A stretch of DNA of 64,000 nucleotides from Paracoccus sp. (in: a-proteobacteria) (GCF_030538695.1 NZ_JAUNTN010000004.1:62001-126000), one strand, 5' to 3'; shown: positions 43,065 through 51,850, numbered from the stretch's first letter. The notes: generated by a model from the sequence alone, not told the origin. Made by a program: numbers and translations.

Positions 43065-43331
43065 ACCTGCCCGCAGGCGGCCTATCGGCTTTGTGTGAAC
43101 AGCCTGTGCCGGATGGCGGGGGTGGTCACTGTCCCCGGCCAGAACGCTGCCAACTCGGTGTTGATGCCCCCACGCCTTCAGGATTGACGCTGATTCCGTC
43201 AGTTTTCCGGGGCAAAAACATGAGGGCGCGAACTGTTCCGCCTCTGCGAGACATCCTTCGCCCCTTGCAAGGGGCCATTCCCCATATCAACCTGTCCCAT
43301 GCCGGAACAAAGCCCCGCGTCGTGACAGGTA
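43065..43331. other. Intergenic region between convergent punA and mnmH
   Basis: No convincing gene lies in these 267 bases. A CCTGC-CC-GCAGG hairpin follows the punA stop but has no T-run. A perfect 16-base palindrome, GCCCCTTGCAAGGGGC, occupies 43260-43275. The base composition resembles the surroundings. Confidence 0.5.
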
Positions 43332-44384
43332 TCAGCCCCGCAGCCCTGCCAACACGGCCTCGACCCGGCTGGCGGCAAGGTCCAGATCGTCCAGACTGTC
43401 CAGCACGACAGTCGCAACCTCACGCGGGGCATAGCGGGCGCGGTGTTTGTCATAGCGTGGGTCGTAATGGTCACGCATCAGGCTTTCGGCCAGCGCCACC
43501 CATTCACCACGCGTCACCATGCCGTGCCAGCCCTCGATCCGCGCGGCGGGATGCAGCGGGCGCAGGCGATCAAGGATGGCCTCGACCCGCCCCGGCTCGA
43601 CCACCGCATCGGCATAATCGCGGGCCGAATAACCCGCCCGCGCCGCAACCGGCACCTCCAGTCTGATCCGAGGCGCCGCGCATAGCCCGCGCCAGATCGC
43701 ACGGGGCAGGACCAGATTGCCGATCTTGCTGCTTTCGGCCTCGACCAGCACCGGGCGGGCAGGGTCCAGCGCCTCAATTGCGGTGGCCAGCCGCCCCTCG
43801 AACAGCCGTTGCGAGGGCTGGCCGCCCGGCATCGCCCCGAACAGGCTGCCGCGATGATTGGCCAGCCCCTCAAGGTCCAGCACCTGCGCCCCCCGCGCCG
43901 CCAGCCGGCGCAGGATCGCGGTCTTGGCGCTGCCGGTGTTGCCGTCCAGCACGATCAGCGGGGCCTCGATCCCCAGTTGCTCGACCCGCTGGTTCACCAG
44001 CCGCCGCCAGCTTTTATAGCCCCCTTCGATCACCTGCACCCGCCAGCCGATCTGCGCCAGAATCACCCCGAACGATCCCGAACGCATCCCGCCACGCCAG
44101 CAATAGACCAAGGGCCGCCAGCCACCGGGCTTATCCGCCAGCGGCCCGCTGATATGGCGCGCAGCATTGGCAGCCACCAAGGCCGCGCCCAGCTTACGGG
44201 CATCAAAGGGGGAAACCTGTTTGTAAACCGTGCCGACCCGCGCCCGTTCCGCATCATCCAGCACCGGCAGGTTGATCGCGCCGGGCAGGTGATCGTCAGC
44301 ATATTCCGCCGGAGATCGCACGTCGATCACCGTATCGAACCCGGCAATCGCCGGGTCCGCCGCCGCTGTCAGGGTCAGGCGCAA
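43332..44384 (-). CDS. mnmH: tRNA 2-selenouridine synthase (SelU/MnmH)
   Basis: A 350-residue protein with an N-terminal rhodanese domain (VIDVRSPAEYADDHLPGAIN; active Cys95 in VYCWRGGMRSGS) and a P-loop domain (LDGNTGSAKTAILRRLAARG; the residue before the Lys is Ala, not Gly). It replaces sulfur by selenium, through a geranylated intermediate, at U34 of certain tRNAs, using selenophosphate. Its TTG start follows the L,D-transpeptidase stop with no gap, so it is the second gene of that transcript. Presence of mnmH implies a selD gene elsewhere. Confidence 0.92.
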   Translation of the reverse strand: MRLTLTAAADPAIAGFDTVIDVRSPAEYADDHLPGAINLPVLDDAERARVGTVYKQVSPFDARKLGAALVAANAARHISGPLADKPGGWRPLVYCWRGGMRSGSFGVILAQIGWRVQVIEGGYKSWRRLVNQRVEQLGIEAPLIVLDGNTGSAKTAILRRLAARGAQVLDLEGLANHRGSLFGAMPGGQPSQRLFEGRLATAIEALDPARPVLVEAESSKIGNLVLPRAIWRGLCAAPRIRLEVPVAARAGYSARDYADAVVEPGRVEAILDRLRPLHPAARIEGWHGMVTRGEWVALAESLMRDHYDPRYDKHRARYAPREVATVVLDSLDDLDLAASRVEAVLAGLRG

Positions 44385-44972
44385 TTAGTAAACGTAAACC
44401 GGCGTGCCGACCGGCACCTGATCGAACAGATCCATCACGGCTTCGTTCCGCATACGGATACAACCGTTCGAGACCGAACGCCCGATGGACCCAGGCTCGG
44501 TCGTGCCATGAATACGGATGGCCGTATCATTGCCGTTCTTGTCATACAAATAGATGGCCCGCGCCCCCAAAGGGTTCTTGGGGCCGCCCGGCATCCCGTC
44601 CGCATATTTTTCATATTGCTGCGGCGAGCGTTTGATCATTTCCGGCGTCGGCGTCCAGCTTGGCCATTCCGCCTTGCGGCCGACCGTGGCCTGCCCCTTC
44701 CAGACCAGTTCGGCCTTACCCACGGCGACACCGTAACGGATCGCCCGCCCCGGCGCGACAACGTGATAGAGGAAATAGTCATCGCTGACGACAACGATGG
44801 AGCCAACGGGGAAGCCGTCACGGATCTGCACCTCGGTCGGGGCATAAGGGTCCGCGCCCGCCTGCGTGGCCGGGGCGGCAGGCGCCGCGAAACCGGGGGC
44901 CGCAACGGTGGTCGTGGCGGCGATCCCGGCAACGGCAAGGGCAGAGGTCATAAGCTGGCGGCGGTTCATCAT
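44385..44972 (-). CDS. L,D-transpeptidase (YkuD domain), exported
   Basis: A 195-residue envelope enzyme. The N-terminus MMNRRQLMTSALAVAGIAAT has a twin-arginine-like NRRQLM motif before a hydrophobic stretch, cleaved near FAAPA. The YkuD domain holds the catalytic block RIHGTTEPGSIGRSVSNGCI with His155 and Cys171. It makes 3-3 peptidoglycan cross-links or anchors proteins to the wall. AGGA precedes the ATG at 44972, so the frame open up to 45035 is not needed. It is divergent from copA. Confidence 0.9.
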   Translation of the reverse strand: MMNRRQLMTSALAVAGIAATTTVAAPGFAAPAAPATQAGADPYAPTEVQIRDGFPVGSIVVVSDDYFLYHVVAPGRAIRYGVAVGKAELVWKGQATVGRKAEWPSWTPTPEMIKRSPQQYEKYADGMPGGPKNPLGARAIYLYDKNGNDTAIRIHGTTEPGSIGRSVSNGCIRMRNEAVMDLFDQVPVGTPVYVY

Positions 44973-45115
44973 CGGTCCTGCATCATGGGCTGTTTCCCCG
45001 GCATATAGCCGTAAACCACCCCGATTCCAAGGCAATCGCCTCTCACATAGGCGCTATGCGGTTGAAACCTGTGCCGCTTGCGCACAAATCTGCCACAAAC
45101 AGACAGGTTTTCACC

Positions 45116-47524
45116 ATGACGCATCTGACATTTGAAATCGACGGCATGTCCTGCGCCTCTTGTGCAGGTCGGGCGGGGCGGGCTTTGGCGGCGCTGCCGG
45201 GGGTGGCAGATGCGCAGGTGAATTACGCCACCGGCAAAGCGCAGGTGGCTTACGCCGCCCCCGCCGATCTGGCCGGGATGGCGGCGGCGCTGGACCGCGC
45301 GGGCTATCCGATGCGGCTGCAACACAGCGTTCTGGTGGTCGATGGCATGACCTGCGCCTCTTGCACGGGCCGGGTGGAACGCGCCCTGACCACCCTGCCC
45401 GGCGTGACCGAGGCCCATGCCAACCTTGCATCAGGCCGGGTGCGGGTGACGCATAGCGGGCTGGAACCGCAGGCGCTTGCCGAGGCGGTGCGCAAGGCCG
45501 GGTATGAGGCCACCCCCGCCGCGCAGGCGCAAACCGACAGCCGCGCCACCCGGCAGGACGCCGAAACCGCCCGGCTGCGGCGCAATTTCCTGATCGCACT
45601 GGCGCTGACCCTGCCCCTGTTCATCATCGAGATGGGCGGCCATGCTATCCCGGCGTTTCACCACTGGCTGCACGGGCTGGTCGGACAACAGGCGCTGTGG
45701 GTGGTGCAATTCCTGCTGGCGGCGCTGGTGCTGGCGGTGCCGGGACGGATGTTCTTTGCCCATGGCATCCCCGCCCTGCTGCGCGGTGCGCCCGAGATGA
45801 ACAGCCTTGTCGCGCTGGGATCAGGGGCAGCATTTCTGTATTCAGCGGTGGCAACCTTTGCGCCCGGCCTGCTGCCAGCGGACGCTCGCCATGTCTATTA
45901 CGAGGCTGCAGCTGTCATCGTCACGCTGATCCTGATGGGCCGCTGGCTGGAGGCCCGCGCCCGCGGTCAGGCCGGGGCGGCCATCCGGGCGCTGGTCGAG
46001 ATGGTGCCGAAAACCGCGCCGCGCCTTGATGCGGATGGGCAGATGCAAGAGGTTCCCGTCGAATCGCTGCGGCCCGGCGATCTGCTGCGCCTGCTGCCCG
46101 GTGCGCGGGTCGCGGTGGACGGTATCGTGACCGAAGGACGCGGCGCGGTCGATGAATCCATGCTGACCGGCGAACCCGTTCCGGTCACGAAATCCCCCGG
46201 CGATGCGGTGACGGGCGGCACGGTGAACGGACAGGCCGCGCTGACCTATCGCGTCACTGCGACCGGTGCCGATACGGTGCTGGCCGATATTCTGCACATG
46301 GTCGATGAGGCCCAATCCGGTCGTCTGCCGGTGCAGGATCTGGTGGACCGGGTGACGCGCATTTTTGTGCCGGTGGTGATTGGCTTGGCGGTGCTGGCCT
46401 TTGCGCTATGGCTGGCCTTTGGCCCCGGCCTTGCGCCCGCCGTGGTGGCGGGGGTGTCGGTGCTGATTATCGCCTGTCCCTGCGCGATGGGGCTGGCGGT
46501 GCCAATGTCGATCATGGTCGGATCGGGCCGGGCCGCGCAGCTTGGCATCCTGTTCCGGCGCGGCGATGCGCTGCAACGGCTGGCCTCGGCCCGTGTGGTG
46601 GGGTTCGATAAAACCGGCACGCTGACCATGGGCGCACCGGCGCTGGTTGACGCCGCGACCTCAGGCATCGACCGGGATCAGGCCCTGCGCCTTGCCGCCG
46701 CCGCCGAGGCGCAAAGCGAACACCCGCTGGCCGCCGCCATCATCACCGCGGCCCCCCGCCCCCTGCCCCCGGCGCAGGATGTGACCAGCGACCCCGGTCA
46801 TGGGCTGACCGCCACAGTCGAAAGCCACGCGGTCTTGCTTGGCAACCTTGCTGCGCTGGCGAAATCCGGCATCGCGGCTGATCCCGCGCTATCGGCACCA
46901 GCCGAGAAATGGGCCGCTCAGGGCGCAACCCCGGTGCATATGGCGTTGGACGGGCGGCATGTCGCGGCTTTCGCGCTGGCCGACCCGGCCCGCCCCGAAA
47001 GCGCCGCTGCCATCACGGCGCTGCATGATCTGAACGTGCAGACGGCCATGTTCTCGGGCGACCTGCCCGCCACCGCGCAATCCGTGGGCAGCCGCCTTGG
47101 CATCGACCGCATCGAGGGTGGGCTGCGCCCCGAGGACAAGCTGGCCCTGATCCGCGACCTTGGCCCCGGCAGCGTCTATGTGGGCGATGGTATCAATGAC
47201 GCACCCGCGCTGGCAGCGGCGGAAACCGGCATGGCGATCGGCACCGGAACCGATGTGGCGATCGAGGCCGCCGATGCGGTCCTGATGGGGGCCGACCCCG
47301 GCGGCGTGGCCCGCGCCATCCGGCTGTCGCGGGCCGTCATGCGCAATATCCGGCAGAACCTGTTTTGGGCTTTTGCCTATAACGTGGCGCTGATTCCGGT
47401 GGCGATGGGGGCGCTGGTGCCGTTCGGCGGGCCGCAACTGTCACCGATGCTTGGCGCGGGTGCGATGGCGCTGTCCTCGGTTTTTGTGGTGACGAACGCG
47501 CTGCGATTGCGGGGGGCGGCCTAG
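45116..47524 (+). CDS. copA: Copper-exporting P1B-type ATPase CopA
   Basis: An 802-residue heavy-metal pump with two N-terminal HMA domains (GMSCASC, Cys13/Cys16; GMTCASC, Cys80/Cys83). The membrane CPC motif is at 454-456 in IIACPCAMGLAVP, as expected for Cu+. The catalytic segments are TGE (ESMLTGEPVPVT), DKTGTLTMG (Asp498), the SEHPLAAAI His-Pro motif and VGDGINDAPAL. The chosen ATG at 45116 has AGG upstream and starts directly before the first HMA fold. No CueR gene is adjacent. It is convergent with a copper chaperone gene, 18 bases apart. Confidence 0.94.
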   Translation: MTHLTFEIDGMSCASCAGRAGRALAALPGVADAQVNYATGKAQVAYAAPADLAGMAAALDRAGYPMRLQHSVLVVDGMTCASCTGRVERALTTLPGVTEAHANLASGRVRVTHSGLEPQALAEAVRKAGYEATPAAQAQTDSRATRQDAETARLRRNFLIALALTLPLFIIEMGGHAIPAFHHWLHGLVGQQALWVVQFLLAALVLAVPGRMFFAHGIPALLRGAPEMNSLVALGSGAAFLYSAVATFAPGLLPADARHVYYEAAAVIVTLILMGRWLEARARGQAGAAIRALVEMVPKTAPRLDADGQMQEVPVESLRPGDLLRLLPGARVAVDGIVTEGRGAVDESMLTGEPVPVTKSPGDAVTGGTVNGQAALTYRVTATGADTVLADILHMVDEAQSGRLPVQDLVDRVTRIFVPVVIGLAVLAFALWLAFGPGLAPAVVAGVSVLIIACPCAMGLAVPMSIMVGSGRAAQLGILFRRGDALQRLASARVVGFDKTGTLTMGAPALVDAATSGIDRDQALRLAAAAEAQSEHPLAAAIITAAPRPLPPAQDVTSDPGHGLTATVESHAVLLGNLAALAKSGIAADPALSAPAEKWAAQGATPVHMALDGRHVAAFALADPARPESAAAITALHDLNVQTAMFSGDLPATAQSVGSRLGIDRIEGGLRPEDKLALIRDLGPGSVYVGDGINDAPALAAAETGMAIGTGTDVAIEAADAVLMGADPGGVARAIRLSRAVMRNIRQNLFWAFAYNVALIPVAMGALVPFGGPQLSPMLGAGAMALSSVFVVTNALRLRGAA

Positions 47525-47542
47525 ACGCCCCCCTTCAGGGTC

Positions 47543-47992
47543 TTAATGCTTCATCTGGTGCATCGGCATCCGGTTATTATCGACCGGCACCACCACATCC
47601 AGCGTGCCGCAGGGGCCGAAATCCAGCGTGACCGGGACGTCCCCGCCATTTTCCAGCGGCTTCTCCAGCCCAAAGAACATGATGTGGTCGCCGCCACGGG
47701 CCAGCGCATGTTCGCCCTGCGCCGGGATCGGGAATCCGGTTTCGGATTTCATCATCTGCATGACGCCGTTCGCATCTTCTTTGTGCATATGCAGCTCGAC
47801 ACGGTCCGACAGCGAGCTGGTCGCCGCGATCAACTCGCAAGCCTGATCGGTAGGGTTCTGGATCTGCATGAAGGCCGCACCGACCTCGGGGCGTGAACTG
47901 CGAGCATAGGCGTCGCTGACGGTCAGTTGCGATTCGGCCATGGCAGCCAGCGGCAGCATCGCCGCAACGGCGGAAAGAGTCAGGGTTCTCAT
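47543..47992 (-). CDS. Periplasmic copper chaperone PCu(A)C
   Basis: A 149-residue exported protein (signal MRTLTLSAVAAMLPLAAMAE). The copper-binding His/Met residues fit the PCu(A)C pattern: VELHMH (His68, Met69), Met80/Met81 in GVMQMMKSE, and GDHIMFFGL (His103, Met105). These proteins deliver Cu+ to the CuA or CuB centres of cytochrome oxidase. A His/Met-rich end (MPMHQMKH) may add binding sites. The gene lies after the small Cys/His protein on the same strand and is convergent with copA. Confidence 0.9.
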   Translation of the reverse strand: MRTLTLSAVAAMLPLAAMAESQLTVSDAYARSSRPEVGAAFMQIQNPTDQACELIAATSSLSDRVELHMHKEDANGVMQMMKSETGFPIPAQGEHALARGGDHIMFFGLEKPLENGGDVPVTLDFGPCGTLDVVVPVDNNRMPMHQMKH

Positions 47993-48022
47993 TGTCTTAT
48001 CCTTGATGTTTCAGAAGTCGTA

Positions 48023-48373
48023 TCAGACGAAACCACGCCCGGCAGGCGGGTCACGGACACGCGGCGCAGCCGTCTGAAACAGGGTCAGGGATAAGGCAGA
48101 AATGGCAGTATCAGCGTCCCGCGCCCGCCCGTCCGGTTGCGGCAACACCGCATCAACGGACAGACCCGCCAGCAGCGACAGGACCATATCGGGGCAAAGA
48201 TGCGCGTGGCGGCTGTCGCCCTCCTCGCCGGGGATCACCGTCACCACGACGGCCCCGCCGATGCACAGAACGACCTGATCGCCCTGCATCACCTGCCCGC
48301 GCGCCGCCGCAAAAGACTGGCCACTGACCAGCAGCATCAGGATCAGCAGGAATGAGGCAATGCGGCGCAACAT
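48023..48373 (-). CDS. Small exported protein with conserved Cys/His (DUF2946-like)
   Basis: A 116-residue protein beginning MLRRIASFLLILMLLVSGQS, a signal peptide or membrane anchor. The following part has VVLCIGGAVVVTVIPGEEGD and SRHAHLCPDM (Cys37, His56, His58, Cys60), which recalls DUF2946 proteins found beside copper chaperones. The two Cys and two His could bind metal. The ATG at 48373 was chosen because it opens the signal; upstream codons to 48505 overlap the rpmB end and terminator and are unlikely to be used. Function unknown; context suggests copper. Confidence 0.65.
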   Translation of the reverse strand: MLRRIASFLLILMLLVSGQSFAAARGQVMQGDQVVLCIGGAVVVTVIPGEEGDSRHAHLCPDMVLSLLAGLSVDAVLPQPDGRARDADTAISALSLTLFQTAAPRVRDPPAGRGFV

Positions 48374-48436
48374 GGCCCGACGATAGCCGCACCGGGCCGT
48401 CAAGGCCAGCGCCATTATGCCGCAGACCGAAATGCC

Positions 48437-48458
48437 AAAACCCCGCCGAATGGCGGGG
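48437..48458 (-). terminator. Terminator of rpmB
   Basis: On the minus strand CCCCGCC, loop ATTC, GGCGGGG is followed by TTTTGGCATTT. It lies about 28 bases after the rpmB stop. Confidence 0.8.
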
Positions 48459-48485
48459 CTGGCTGTATCGAAGGTTCCTGAAAAA

Positions 48486-48761
48486 TCAGGCCTTTTCGAT
48501 CTCACGCTTGATTTTCAGGGCGCGGTCGGACAGTTCCACATCCTTGGCTTTCGCCAGGAAGGCGTCCAGACCACCACGGTGATCCACCGAGCGCAGCGCC
48601 GAAGCCGAGATGCGCAGCGAGAAGGTGCGGCCCAGCTTTTCCGACATCAGCGAGACATCGTTCAGGTTCGGCAGGAACCGGCGGCGGGTTTTGTTGTTGG
48701 CGTGGCTGACATTGTTGCCCGTCATCGGGCCTTTGCCGGTCAGTTCGCAGACGCGCGACAT
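48486..48761 (-). CDS. rpmB: 50S ribosomal protein L28
   Basis: A 91-residue bL28 protein: [37 protein letters not shown] and [20 protein letters not shown]. It is the form without the zinc-ribbon cysteines (only Cys5). GAAGGA lies eight bases before the ATG. It is a single gene with its own promoter, which overlaps the end of the ada gene, and its own terminator. Confidence 0.97.
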   Translation of the reverse strand: MSRVCELTGKGPMTGNNVSHANNKTRRRFLPNLNDVSLMSEKLGRTFSLRISASALRSVDHRGGLDAFLAKAKDVELSDRALKIKREIEKA

Positions 48762-48815
48762 GGTCTTATTCCTTCGTTTGCGGTTCGTCAGGCCAGCAGG
48801 CCCGTGAATATGAAA

Positions 48816-48836
48816 GGGCGCCGCGAGGCAGCGCCC
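48816..48836 (-). terminator. Hairpin in the rpmB leader, possible ada terminator or attenuator
   Basis: On the minus strand GGGCGC, a nine-base loop and GCGCCC are followed by TTTCAT. It lies 43 bases after the ada stop and 55 bases before the rpmB start, downstream of the rpmB promoter, so it may both end ada messages and attenuate rpmB. Confidence 0.45.
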
Positions 48837-48853
48837 GGAAATCTGTTCGCGGA

Positions 48854-48882
48854 TGAATACGCCCGCGCGTGTGCCAAGTCAA
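48854..48882 (-). promoter_or_regulatory. rpmB: Sigma70-type promoter of rpmB
   Basis: On the minus strand TTGACT (48882-48877) and TATTCA (48859-48854) are separated by exactly 17 bases. The -35 box overlaps the ada stop codon. Transcripts would start near 48847 and have a leader of about 85 bases with the hairpin at 48816-48836. Confidence 0.6.
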
Positions 48883-49928
48883 GCCGATTCCTGCATCCCA
48901 CGCTCCAATTCAATCAGCTTTTGCTTGCGCCACAAGCCACCGGCATAGCCGGTCATCGAACCATCCTTGCCAATCACCCGATGGCAGGGAATCACCAACG
49001 CGATGCGGTTCGCCCCATTCGCCCCCGCAACTGCCCGCACCGCCGAGGGCTGGCGCAACGCCTGCGCCAGATCGGCATAGCTGCGGGTTTCCCCCGCCGG
49101 GATCAACCTCAGCGCATCCCACACCCGGCGCTGAAAAGCCGTGCCGCCGGTCTCCAGCGGCAGCGAAAACGGCGCCGGATGGCCCGCGAAATAAGCCGCC
49201 AGTTCCGCCTCCAGCCGGTCAAGCGTCGCGTTGCGACCAATGCTGATCTGGCCCTTGGCGGCCTTGGAAACCTTGGCCAATTGCCGGGCCAGCGCCTTGC
49301 GGTCGGTGAACTCCAGCAGATGCAGGGCGTGGTCATCCGCCACCGCGATCATCCCGCCAAGGGGCGTTTCCAGCCAATCGGCCTGCAACCCACCCGCCCG
49401 CATCGCCGCCGGCGGATGGCCGAACAGCCGCGCAAAGGCGCTGCGAAAACCGCTGGCCGAATCGAAACCCGCATCCAATTGCGCCTCGATCACCGGGCCG
49501 CCCTGCCCCAGACGCCGCACCCCGTCGCGCAACCGTGCCTGCCGGGCCAGTTCCAGAAAGGTCACGCCAAAATGCCGCCGGAACGCACGGCGCACGGTCG
49601 AAGGGTCAAAACCCCGCGCCGCCAATTCCGATTCGGTCCAGCGGATCTCTCCACCCAACAGCGGCAACAGCGCCTGAACCACGGCATCGCCCTCGGCTTC
49701 GGGGCCGGTGGGATGGCAGCGTTGGCAGGGGCGAAACCCGGCGGCGGCGGCCTCTGCCGCATTGCTGAACCAGCGGCAGTTTTCCGGGCGCGGCTTGCGT
49801 GCTGGGCAGGTCAGGCGGCAGAAAATGCCGGTGGTGGCGACGCCCACCAGCGCCCGCCCCTCATAAGCGGGGTCACGGTTCAGCAGGGCCTGATAGAGCG
49901 TATCGGGATCAAACATGAAATCGAACAT
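48879..49928 (-). CDS. ada: Ada-type bifunctional DNA methylation repair protein and regulator
   Basis: A 349-residue protein with all Ada parts: the zinc/methylphosphotriester domain (TTGIFCRLTCPARKP, Cys37 and Cys41; FRPCQRCHP, Cys68 and Cys71), an AraC-type helix-turn-helix (FDPSTVRRAFRRHFGVTFLE), and the O6-alkylguanine transferase domain with active Cys315 in VIPCHRVIGKDG. It repairs alkylated bases and, once methylated, activates its regulon. The ATG at 49928 has AAGGA upstream; upstream frame sequence is not protein-like. It follows meaB on the same strand by 67 bases. Confidence 0.92.
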   Translation of the reverse strand: MFDFMFDPDTLYQALLNRDPAYEGRALVGVATTGIFCRLTCPARKPRPENCRWFSNAAEAAAAGFRPCQRCHPTGPEAEGDAVVQALLPLLGGEIRWTESELAARGFDPSTVRRAFRRHFGVTFLELARQARLRDGVRRLGQGGPVIEAQLDAGFDSASGFRSAFARLFGHPPAAMRAGGLQADWLETPLGGMIAVADDHALHLLEFTDRKALARQLAKVSKAAKGQISIGRNATLDRLEAELAAYFAGHPAPFSLPLETGGTAFQRRVWDALRLIPAGETRSYADLAQALRQPSAVRAVAGANGANRIALVIPCHRVIGKDGSMTGYAGGLWRKQKLIELERGMQESA

Positions 49929-49995
49929 GGCAGAGGTTTCCTTTCTCCACCATCCTGCCTGAAGGGAATCGGCGACGCGCCGCCGGATCGGGCGT

Positions 49996-50958
49996 TTAAT
50001 CCGATAATTCATCCAACATCTGCGCCGCCGCCAGAACCGCCGACACCCGGCCCGCCGCGACCTGATCGCCAAGCGCCGCCATCCGGGCGCGGGCTTCAGG
50101 CGTGTTCAGCCGGGCCAGAAGCCCCTCGCGCAGCTCTGTTTCGAACCAGTGCCGCGCCTGTTCCGCACGGCGGCGGTCGAACCAGCCGTTGTCGCGCCGC
50201 CATGTCATCAGCGCCTGCATCTCGTCCCATGCCTGCACCAGCCCGTCACCCGTCACCGCCGAAACCGGCAGCGCCTTGGGGAACCCCTCGGGATCGCCCG
50301 GACGGCGGCGCAGCAGCCGCAGCGCCCCGGCGTAATCGGCCACCGTGCGCCGCGCCGTGGACAGCAAATCGCCATCGGCCTTATTGACCAGAATCAGGTC
50401 GGAAATCTCCATGATGCCGCGCTTGACCCCTTGCAACTCATCTCCCCCCGCCGGAGCCAGCAGCAGCACGAAAAGGTCAGACATATCCGCCACCAGCGTT
50501 TCCGACTGGCCCACGCCGACGGTTTCAATCAGCACCACATCGAACCCCGCCGCTTCGCACAGGCGGATGGTTTCGCGTGTGCGCCGCGCCACGCCACCAA
50601 GCTGCGCCTGCGAGGGCGAAGGCCGGATAAAAGCGTTGGGGTCGCGCGACAGGCGCTCCATCCGGGTCTTGTCGCCAAGGATCGAACCACCCGAGCGCGC
50701 CGAACTTGGATCAACCGCCAGCACCGCCACCCGCAGCCCCTGCCCGGTCAGCACTTGTCCGAAGGCTTCGATAAAGGTCGATTTCCCCACCCCCGGCGTC
50801 CCCGACATGCCAATGCGCAGCGCCCGGCGGTCCGGCAGTGCCGCGATCAGATCCAACGCCTGCTGGCGGTGATCGGCGCGGGAACTTTCTACCAGTGTAA
50901 TCGCACGGGCCAGTGCGCGGCGGTCGCCTGCGATCAGGCGGGCGGCTAGGTCATTCAT
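49996..50958 (-). CDS. meaB: Methylmalonyl-CoA mutase-associated GTPase MeaB
   Basis: A 320-residue G3E-family GTPase. Motifs: GMSGTPGVGKSTFIEAFG (Walker A), VLAVDPSSARSGGSILGDKT, VLIETVGVGQSETLVADMSD and LILVNKADGD. It loads and protects the B12 cofactor of methylmalonyl-CoA mutase or ethylmalonyl-CoA mutase. The mutase gene is not in this window. It is divergent from the thioredoxin-like gene, with about 120 bases between. Confidence 0.93.
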   Translation of the reverse strand: MNDLAARLIAGDRRALARAITLVESSRADHRQQALDLIAALPDRRALRIGMSGTPGVGKSTFIEAFGQVLTGQGLRVAVLAVDPSSARSGGSILGDKTRMERLSRDPNAFIRPSPSQAQLGGVARRTRETIRLCEAAGFDVVLIETVGVGQSETLVADMSDLFVLLLAPAGGDELQGVKRGIMEISDLILVNKADGDLLSTARRTVADYAGALRLLRRRPGDPEGFPKALPVSAVTGDGLVQAWDEMQALMTWRRDNGWFDRRRAEQARHWFETELREGLLARLNTPEARARMAALGDQVAAGRVSAVLAAAQMLDELSD

Positions 50959-51077
50959 GGGGGCCTCTCCGATCTGGTCTCAAAGGGATAGGCGCTGTGC
51001 CTGCGGCAAGCAAGCGCACTTGTGCCGCAGGCGGGCTGCCGGGTATGATGCGGCACCGACAAACCACGGTCAGCCCC

Positions 51078-51476
51078 ATGAAACGACGCGCCTTTCTTGC
51101 CCTTTTGCCTGCCGTGATGCTGGTCCGCCCCGCCGCCGCCGCGCCGGTGCCGGTCACCGCACGTCCAATTCCGGACAAGGGCGCCGCACTGGTGCTGGTC
51201 GATTCCCCCGGCTGCGCATGGTGCCGCCGCTGGCGTGCCGAAATCGGCGCAACCTATCACCAGACCACGCAGGGCCGCGCCGCGCCGCTGTCGGTGATCG
51301 ACATTCGCGGCGCATGGCCCGATGGCGTGGTGCTGGACCGGCGGCCGTTTATGACGCCGACCTTTATTCTGCTGCGCGATAAGGTCGAACTGGCCCGGAT
51401 CGAAGGCTATCCCGGTGCCGCGCATTTCATGCCGGAACTGGACGCTCTGCTGCAAACCGCTGGAATTACCCGATGA
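51078..51476 (+). CDS. Exported thioredoxin-like protein (SoxS-like)
   Basis: A 132-residue protein with signal peptide MKRRAFLALLPAVMLVRPAA and a thioredoxin fold holding Cys46-Ala-Trp-Cys49 in VDSPGCAWCRRW; the cis-Pro is in RRPFMTPTFILL. It resembles SoxS, the thioredoxin that reactivates SoxYZ in sulfur-oxidising Paracoccus, but no other thiosulfate-oxidation gene is near. It overlaps the ArsR-family gene by 4 bases (ATGA), so it is co-transcribed with its probable regulator. Confidence 0.8.
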   Translation: MKRRAFLALLPAVMLVRPAAAAPVPVTARPIPDKGAALVLVDSPGCAWCRRWRAEIGATYHQTTQGRAAPLSVIDIRGAWPDGVVLDRRPFMTPTFILLRDKVELARIEGYPGAAHFMPELDALLQTAGITR

Positions 51477-51784
51477 CAGAAACCATCACCGATCCCGCCG
51501 AAATGGCCGCCCGCGCGGCCGAGGCCGCCACATTCCTCAAGGCGCTGGCGCATGAAGGGCGGCTGATGATCCTGTGCCATCTTTCCGGGGGAGAGCGCAG
51601 CGTGTCGGAACTGGAGCAGCTTTTGGGCCAGCGTCAGGCCGCCGTCAGCCAGCAGCTTGCCCGGCTGCGCGATGAAGGGCTGGTCACTTGCCGGGCCGAG
51701 GGCAAGGCGCGGCTCTATTCCATCGCTGATCCCAATGCCGCCCGCATCGTGGGTCTGCTGGCCGAGATGTTCTGCACCCCCTAA
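51473..51784 (+). CDS. ArsR-family regulator, probable persulfide sensor (SqrR/BigR type)
   Basis: A 103-residue winged-helix repressor: FLKALAHEGRLMILCHLSGG, then the recognition region GQRQAAVSQQLARLRDEGLV and the wing AEGKARLYSI. Cys35 in the second helix and Cys101 at the end are 66 residues apart, the same distance as the sensing pair in SqrR (41/107) and BigR (42/108), which form a polysulfide bridge in the presence of persulfide. A third Cys is at 73. With the thioredoxin-like gene it probably controls a reactive-sulfur response. Confidence 0.85.
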   Translation: MTETITDPAEMAARAAEAATFLKALAHEGRLMILCHLSGGERSVSELEQLLGQRQAAVSQQLARLRDEGLVTCRAEGKARLYSIADPNAARIVGLLAEMFCTP

Positions 51785-51850
51785 GCAGGCTTTCCCGCGC
51801 CGACGCCATGCCCTATACCCGGCCCAAATCACGCTTTCGGGACGACAGCC

